This document shows positions 57,380 through 64,000 of a stretch of 64,000 nt of DNA, piece after piece (the first letter of the stretch is position 1; each line of letters starts with the position of its first letter). A program made the translations under genes and the position numbers. The DNA is from Porodaedalea pini (Eukaryota; Basidiomycota; Agaricomycetes; Hymenochaetales; Hymenochaetaceae), in assembly GCA_002794775.1 (NCBI GenBank), contig NBAY01000021.1:248001-312000 (forward strand), written 5' to 3'. Below the pieces are notes generated by a model that was not told the origin of the DNA, searched no databases, and worked only from the letters and a program-made list of their open reading frames with translations.

Positions 57380-58774
57380 ATGCAACTGCATCTTCCCGAG
57401 GATTCAATCGAGCCTGTTGAGCCAATCAAGCAGGTCAAGTCAGTCAGGATGCTGTACCTCCCTAATACGATGGCCAACTGGCCGTGGTCTCGCGCGATCA
57501 ACCCGCATTACGAGGAAGTCAAGGCTGCGTCGAACGCCTGGTTTTACAGTTTCAAGGCATTTACTCCGCGGTCTCAATACGCATTTGACAAGTGTGATTT
57601 TCGTGAGTTGCATTTAAAGCTACCTCTAGCTTGGACATGCCTCTTTATTGACTTGCTGTTCAATCCTAGCTCTTCTAGCGTCTCTTGCATATCCATGGGT
57701 CTCGAGGGGTAAGCGATATGAGTTGTATCTCACTGTTGTGTTAGCATTACACCCCTAACGATGAATGGAACCAGAGCATTTGCGCACAGGTTGCGACCTG
57801 ATGAACCTCTTCTTTGTTATTGACGAGTACACCGATGTTGAACCGGAGCCAGTGGTACGCGAGATGATAGAGATCGTCATGGACGCCTTAAACAATCCTC
57901 ATAAACCGCGCCCCGAAGGGGAGATTCTTCTCGGCGAGGTCGCAAGGCAGTGAGCGACGCGTTTCTGCGTGATTATGACCTCCCTTTGACTGAGTTTTGA
58001 TAGATTCTGGGCGCTGGCCATCCAGACGGCCAGTCCAAGCTCACAGCGGCATATGATCGAAAGCTTTGGAGCGTACCTCAGCTCTGTCGTTCAACAAGCT
58101 GCCGATCGCGACAATAATGAAATTCGTACAATTGAGGGATACTTCGAGAACCGCCGCGAGAACATCGGGGCTCGGCCGTCATACGTACCCATGGAACTCG
58201 ACCTCGAACTGCCCGATGAGGTGTTTTACCACCCTGTTATTGTTGATTTGTCAGTGTACATTGCGGATCTGATCATACTCGGTAACGTAAGTTTCAGCGC
58301 AGCGGTCTTATTGTTCTACGGCCGCCATTTAAGAGATTAAGCTGACCCCTATCTGTGCTTCAGGACATTGCTTCGTACAACAAGGAGCAGGCCACGGGTG
58401 ACGATCGCCATAATATCCTCACTATCGTCATGCACAATCTGAATACCGATTTCGAGGGTGCGATGGACTGGGTAGTAAAGTACCATGCCGAACTGGAGAA
58501 CAAGTTCCTCGACGGTCTCAAACGAGTGCCTTCCTGGGGAATCGAAATGGATCGACAGGTTCGGAAGTATCTATATGGGCTTGCGAACTGGCCTCGCTGC
58601 AATGATTGTTGGAATTTCGAGAGCGGACGCTACTTCGGGAACGAAGGCCTCGAGATTCAAAAGACGCGGCACGTCTCTCTCCTCCCGAAGGTTGCTCCCG
58701 CAAAGAAGGACCCTTCCCTTCGTCGAGAGAATGTAGTTGTAGCGCTTGTAGAAGAGTTGGGATGCAACGCATAG
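57380..58774 (+). CDS. sesquiterpene synthase (class I terpene cyclase)
   Basis: Exons 57380..57602, 57670..57708, 57775..57949, 58004..58286 and 58364..58774 join in phase to 376 codons, the usual size for fungal sesquiterpene synthases. The protein opens with [20 protein letters not shown], typical of the group. It carries the metal-binding DEYTD motif (variant of DDxxD, about residue 110), an R-x-S/Y-type region, the NSE motif [10 protein letters not shown] across the last intron, and SGRYFGN near the C-terminus. All metal-binding residues are kept. It should cyclise farnesyl diphosphate; the product cannot be read from sequence. A P450 gene follows on the same strand about 500 bp downstream, so the pair probably makes and oxidises one sesquiterpene. 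Confidence 0.92.
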
Positions 58775-59277
58775 ATGCATAGATTCGAGCTGAATTGAAG
58801 TATAGCTCGAACGGATCGAATGCAGGTGCTATTGTATGTACCGGATGACTCGTGAAGTACGGCACGTATCAGAATGTGGGACGTGCGTTCCGCTTACACC
58901 CTGAAATATGAGAAATCATGTCGAACGGGAACAAAAATGAAAACACGCTCTCGAGTTCATGGCATGATTGGTTTCGCATCACAATCTCAAGGGTTTCATC
59001 GCATGTACAGGTTGGGTCAGGATGTGATTCAAATCATTTCGCATCTCAAATCGTGATATGTCTCCAGTGAAATTAGATCCAAGACTGGACTCGTTTCATA
59101 CCCAGGAGGAGTTGTCGACTATCTGATACATGATAGATTCGCTCCGATGATGTCGGAACTACCATGTTTAAAATCTTTCACATACTCCAGCTTTGTCAAC
59201 GCTAGAATCACATACGCCATATATCTCATCGTGTGCTTCCAACGCATCAAACACCCTCCGACTTCCCACTCTCGACA
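58775..59277. other. intergenic spacer in the terpene gene pair
   Basis: 503 bp between the terpene synthase stop and the P450 start, holding the P450 promoter. No gene seen. Confidence 0.5.
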
Positions 59278-61662
59278 ATGGCACTATCCATCCTTCCCAT
59301 TCTGCGCAATAATCTATACTCCTTCCTCTTGCTGCTCGTACTGACATATTTCATGACTAACTCGATACGAGACTACTTTCTGCGCAGAAAAATGCCTCCA
59401 GGTCCTACTGGCATTCCAATTTTGGGCAATGCACTGCAAATGCCCAGGCAACTGCCTTGGATTCGCTTTATGGAGTTCGCCAAGCAGTATGGTACGTACA
59501 TCAACCGTTCGGGCTTCTCTTCATCTGAGTGTATATGTTCAGGTCCTGTCATCTCCTTTAATGCAGCCGGTCACCCTGTAGTTGTCTTAAATGATCACAA
59601 GTCGGCGTTTGAGCTGCTGGGCAAGTTCTGCAACATCTCTTCCGGTTTGTATTACCTCATCACGATCAATAATAGACCGACGAAGCGCTGTCTATAGCCA
59701 CCGGCCTCGGTTCATTATGGCCGGCGAGCTACTCTCAGGTGGAATTATGCTCTCTTTCATTCCTTACGGCAGTCTGTAAGTTCTCATTAAGCTTTGAGCA
59801 GTCCAATCACTCATGTCTCGTTATCACAGTTTCCGACGGTATCGTCGAGCGTCTCACGAGACATTCGGCTCACGATCGGCCGAGCAATTTCAGCCACTTC
59901 AAGAAAGGGAGGCTGTTCTGGTCGCTTCCGAGATTCTGCAGAAACCGGACGCGTGGGAAGTTAGTATTAAAAGGTGAGCTCTACTTCCCTTTCTACGTAG
60001 AAGCGTCATCTCAGAGTCTATCTTCGAATAGGTCAACTGCATCGAATATTCTGACTGCGACATACGGTTGGCCTCGAATTGACGACACGCATATACCTTT
60101 GGTTAACCGTATCCACGCCCACACCGAACATCTTTCCAACGCGTGTATACCTGGCTATAGTCTTGTAGATCTCTTTCCATTTATGAACTACCTTCCGACG
60201 TGGATGTCCAAATGGAAGAGGGACGCACTTGCTTGGCATAAACGCGAATCCCAAATGTTCGAAGGGTTTTACTCGGATGTTGCAAAGAAGATGGAGAGTC
60301 CATGTTATTAACAACTGCTAGCTAAATTGGCTTACTGACAATCCCGCAACTTCGTACAGGCATCCTGCGAGGTCCGTCAGTGCTTCGTGTCCTCCTTGAT
60401 CGAAAATGAGGAGAAAATCGGAATATCTAAGAAAGAAGCTGCCTGGCTGGCTGGCATCATGTTGTACGTTCTGCTTTCTCACCTTCTTTGTCTGTCCTCT
60501 CTGCTCACCTGGGGCTACTACAGCTCCGCAGGTGCAGAGACAACTTCGGCATCGCTTGCAAACTTTCTTATTGCGATGATACATCATCCCGAGGTAGCAT
60601 GTAAGGCTCAGGCAGAGATTGACATGGTTGTTGGCCGCAATCGGCTTCCAAGCTTCAGCGACAGGCCACACTTGCCTTATATACGAGCTCTCGTCAAAGA
60701 ACTATTGCGCTGGAGGCCTGCTGGTCCAATGGGTGCGTCAACTTATCTTTCAGTATTCAAAAGATCTCATTCAGATATATAGGCATCCCAAGGCGGGCTG
60801 CCGAAGTAAGTGTGGCCTCTTGAAATTTCGTGGTCCTCTTAACAAAACGTGCGACTATAGGATGATTGGTACAACGGCTACTTTATTCCCAAAGGTAAAT
60901 CCATCCGACATGCTGCTTCTGACTTGGAGCTCAGTTTTTTGAATGACAGGAGCGACCGTCATCTCAAATATCTGGTAGCGTCGTATGTCTACAAAGCGTG
61001 CATTAATACTAATCACCGCTCTTGATACGTGCTTCATGCCCAGGGCTATCAATAGGTTGGATTTTTTGACCGAGGCTAGAGTTTCTCCAGAGTGTCATGC
61101 TGACCCTTCCTTTGACAGGGACCCTTCGATCTATTCTGATCCAGAAGAATTTCGTCCCGAGCGTTTCCTCGATGAAACTAGAGAAGCCGACACCTCTCCT
61201 CCGGATATGCATAACCTTGGTCATAGTTCGTTTGGATTTGGAAGGCGGTTCGTCGTCCCGTTCGTCCTTTGTTTCATCGCACTGAGGTTCCTTTTGCTAT
61301 TAGCACTTGTGTCGGAGTGACTTTTGCTAATCAGTCGCTTTTCATTGGCTTTGCCATTTTACTCTGGGCATTCAATATTGAAAAGGCTCGTGATATCGAA
61401 GGTAACGAAATAATGCCATCACTGACAGTGAGTTTGTCTTTGAAAGACATGCTTAATTTGCTGGATTCACTAATGGAATTTATCGTAACAGGACGTGATT
61501 GATGCTGGAGTTACTGTGTGAGTGGTCTGCATTCGGTGGCGTGCTGAAACTGGAACACTTCTTATCGGCTTCCACAGCGGGCCAGCTCCATTCAAGTGCA
61601 AAATCATACCTAGGTTTGAGAACGTCGGCGAGGTGCTTGACAGGTCAAAGGCAAATCATTGA
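59278..61662 (+). CDS. cytochrome P450 monooxygenase, microsomal type
   Basis: ATG 59278 starts a membrane anchor (YSFLLLLVLTYFM), then the proline-rich hinge PPGPTGIPILGN. Joining about 12 short introns gives a complete P450: C-helix region YSHRPRFIMAGELL, I-helix AGAETTSA (with the AGxxT signature), K-helix KELLRWRP (ExxR), the EEFRPERF motif, and the heme loop FGFGRR/TCVG across an intron with the cysteine ligand. It ends PFKCKIIPRFENV at TGA 61660..61662. No premature stop is needed. The C-terminal and I-helix sequences resemble the O-methylsterigmatocystin-oxidoreductase-like (CYP5144/CYP5150-type) P450s abundant in Agaricomycetes; that subfamily guess is from memory. Likely substrate is the neighbouring synthase's sesquiterpene. 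Confidence 0.9.
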
Positions 61663-63038
61663 TGTTGACTTGCGCGCTTTTGCCTACGAATCGTGCTTCA
61701 CGAACTAGCCAATCGTGTGAAAATATTGTTTTTGAGACATTTCTTCCATCATGATACGGATAGGCATCACACTTTAAATTTACAACCATATGATACGCCT
61801 ATAGCCGCGGGCTTCCAGTGAGCAGAGACGAGTGAAGCAAGGGATGCCTATTCGCTCACCCGCTCGCAATCCGTGTGTACAAAACACGGTGATGGGTGGG
61901 GAAACGAAAATGACCGTGAAGCTTGCCTCAACCGACCTTACTTACGGAACTCCCTGCGTCATCAATGATTCTCAACTTCTCGAGTTCGAAGTACTGGCAC
62001 GGAACAGATGGATAACAAAAAAAAAACATATTCCACTTTAGATGTGAACAATCTGTATTGCAAGCGAACGCACATTGATTGACTCCCGCAAAAAGAAGTA
62101 CATCAATGCTAAGAATGTACGTAGTATGTATCAGCAACAAAAGATTTCTCATATGAGCTTGAGATACAGAAGGCATGCATATTATAGTTGGGCGCTTCAG
62201 GATCTTTTGTTTAGCCCACCATCAGCATCAGCCTTCTTTTAACGAGACAAGTGCCCTGTTTGATGCGGTGGAATCCTAAGGACGCCAGAGCTGGGCTCGA
62301 GGCTTCTTTAGCTCAACATTTTCTGATCACGATTCTGCTTCGTGCTTTCTATTTTAACCTATTTTAGTGTGGTGATCAGTATCCGGATCCAAACATATAG
62401 CTATTCTCAGGTGACTGTGTTTTTAACGGCTTTACTGTTCAGCCTAGTGCATATATTCTCTCCCCTTCTTTCTTATTTTCTTGGGGTTCGTGATTGCGCC
62501 ATTCTTGTCTCTTTGATACTGAGTCGGAGAGTCGGCGGAACAGTAGTTCTCGAAGATGAGGTAGAGCTTAGCACATGGATCCGCGATGCGTCTCTCGCAC
62601 CTCCTAGTAATGCTATATCCAATGCGACCCGACATTGGCGACCCGCCAGACAACTTTAATCTTTGATTTTCTCTTCTCTGTCAGTGCCCTCATGGCTCTT
62701 CTCACGCTCTTTCTCCCATTTACATTATACAGTCTATCTCCCTGCCGCCCCCGCACGTCCCACCTTCTTCGCCGCAAGTTTAATGTGCAATAACTTCATT
62801 CAGCACAGGGACAGCCGTTGCAAGGGTACCTTGAACAAGGACAAAATAGTAAAGCAAGCACCTGAGAAGGTAGCCGTACGGAAACAAATGACTGTCATAA
62901 ACGATGGGGCGAGACAAGCAGCCACACAAGGACAGCCCGAGCCTATAAAAAAGGTCCGCGAATTTCGAGCTCCAGGATGTCGCTCCACTTCTCTTCAGTC
63001 CCAACCCCCTTCTTAAGCTCCGTTTCCATTCAAACCTT
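61663..63038. other. intergenic region
   Basis: No supported gene. Plus-strand frames at 62342 and 62663 have no domain. Confidence 0.4.
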
Positions 63039-64000
63039 TCACTTCTCAGTGTCGAGGTTAATGGAATTTGCCTGACTCGTACTCTCTCCACTATAGTCCG
63101 CATAGTCCGTATTTGGTTTGAAATCGTCCTGACAGCAAATTAGTTGAGCGAAGAACAAACTCAGTGAAGCGGGAAAGAAATCACTCAAACGGATACATAC
63201 CTTCACATAATGTTCGTCCATCTTCGTTGTCGTCACTTTCGTCATCTCAATTGTAATCGGCTGAGATGGAGCTTTCGGGCGCAGCATACTCGAGATGCCC
63301 GGTACGTTCTGGCGAGACGTCGGCCCGAGTCCTGAGCCTGTGTGGCTACTTCCACCGCCAACTATTACACCACCTTCACGGTCAAAATTTGAACGAAGGC
63401 TGTTGCGTGCATTTAGGCTGATACATGGAAGGAAACAAGAGGAGCAATAGTAAGCTTCCGGCGATGATACTAAGTGGCAGCTTACGTCGCAAGCAAGGAA
63501 TTGGAGTAGGCTATCGACTCGTGAGCTTTAGTTTCCTTTCTTATATGCGGAGGGTTGGCAATACGAATCACTCACTCTTCGCAATGCAAACATATACCGC
63601 GAGCCAGATGACTATAGATATGTGAGTACGACAGAAAATAAAATGTGAGCACAGGGCTGCATTCTCACAGTTGTCCGGCATAACCAAGTACTGTCGATGC
63701 AGACAAATTTTATCAGTCAGATTCCGTGAGACTGGTAAATACTTAAATTACTTACGAAAATCAGCATGAGAGTAGCAAGGATACTGACGAGTGATCACAT
63801 CAGTTTACTATTGCCGGGGCCCACTGAGCGACCAACATAGAAAGAGTATGGCTTACCTTGAGATCAGACCGGACTCTGGAATATTCATGTTAGGATGGCG
63901 AGGTTGTAAAGAAATATGCACTTACGGATAGTGAATTTTATGAGCCAATTGATCACTCGATCCGTGCTAATTTCGAGTCTCGTCAAACAGCTCGACAGAC
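63039..64000 (-). CDS. DUF6534-type integral membrane protein, C-terminal part (5' end outside window)
   Basis: Read on the minus strand from the window edge: STDRVINWLIKFTI, QSGLIS, SILATLMLIFYLVMPDN, FIWLAVYVCIAK, TYSNSLLATLNARNSLR, then a hydrophilic tail ending NSINLDTEK and TGA (63039..63041). Six short introns with gta/gtg donors and cag/tag acceptors keep the phase throughout. The DR-x-IN-x-L-x-x-x-TI...GLI, MPDN and SLLATLNAR-x-x-LR motifs are the C-terminal hallmark of DUF6534 proteins, an Agaricomycete-rich family of unknown function with several membrane helices. The N-terminal helices lie beyond the window. The visible part looks intact. Confidence 0.8.

Noticed and set aside
56889..57617. 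242-codon plus-strand frame before the terpene synthase
   Set aside because: It overlaps the synthase in another frame and shows no domain or hydrophobic pattern.

Overview
The window looks like a mushroom-forming basidiomycete (Agaricomycete) genome. Genes are split by many short introns of about 45-60 nt. Several proteins belong to groups I know mainly from Agaricomycetes: orphan multi-pass membrane proteins, a DUF6534-type membrane protein, an Hsp70-like ATPase, a TKL-like kinase and a sesquiterpene synthase. All family names rest on motif reading only; no database search was run.

Layout. 1-3 kb: the 3' end of a DUF3883/NO VEIN-like gene, then an intact minus-strand orphan 7TM-type gene. 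3.9-5.6 kb: a decayed membrane-protein gene copy whose inverted relative lies at 42.4-44.1 kb. 5.6-6.3 kb: an AT-rich block with about nine degenerate copies of a short GGCCTG...ATCCGGATAA motif. 6.6-9.6 kb: a decayed transposon-type gene. 9.69-15.99 kb: a decayed Ty3/Gypsy chromovirus with paired 442-bp LTRs. 16-18 kb: low-information DNA. 18.3-29.5 kb: an accessory patch holding an intact 190-codon orphan gene, a PD-(D/E)XK-like gene, and a second copy of the orphan gene. That second copy is broken by an apparently intact chromovirus (425-bp LTRs) and by a 798-bp foldback transposon. A related 375-bp foldback element sits just upstream of it. 29.5-34.9 kb and 36.6-42.4 kb: gene-poor, with decayed duplications and degenerate tandem repeats.

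The gene-rich right side holds a membrane-anchored glutaredoxin-like protein without a catalytic cysteine (35-36.5 kb) and a kinase with a long N-terminal extension (44.3-48.4 kb). It continues with an orphan gene (49.3-51.1 kb), a divergently transcribed Hsp70-like gene (51.5-54 kb) and an uncertain orphan gene near 56 kb. A terpene synthase and a cytochrome P450 follow in tandem (57.4-61.7 kb), a likely minimal sesquiterpenoid cluster. The window ends inside a DUF6534-type gene.

The most unusual structures are the foldback elements, which share about 95-bp termini but carry unrelated palindromic interiors. Next are the orphan gene family caught at three stages (intact, double-insertion knockout, 3' relic), the GGCCTG motif block, and a conserved -1 frameshift heptamer in both chromoviruses. 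Stop codons in the decayed elements are repeatedly of the CGA-to-TGA kind, as expected from deamination of methylated CpG.
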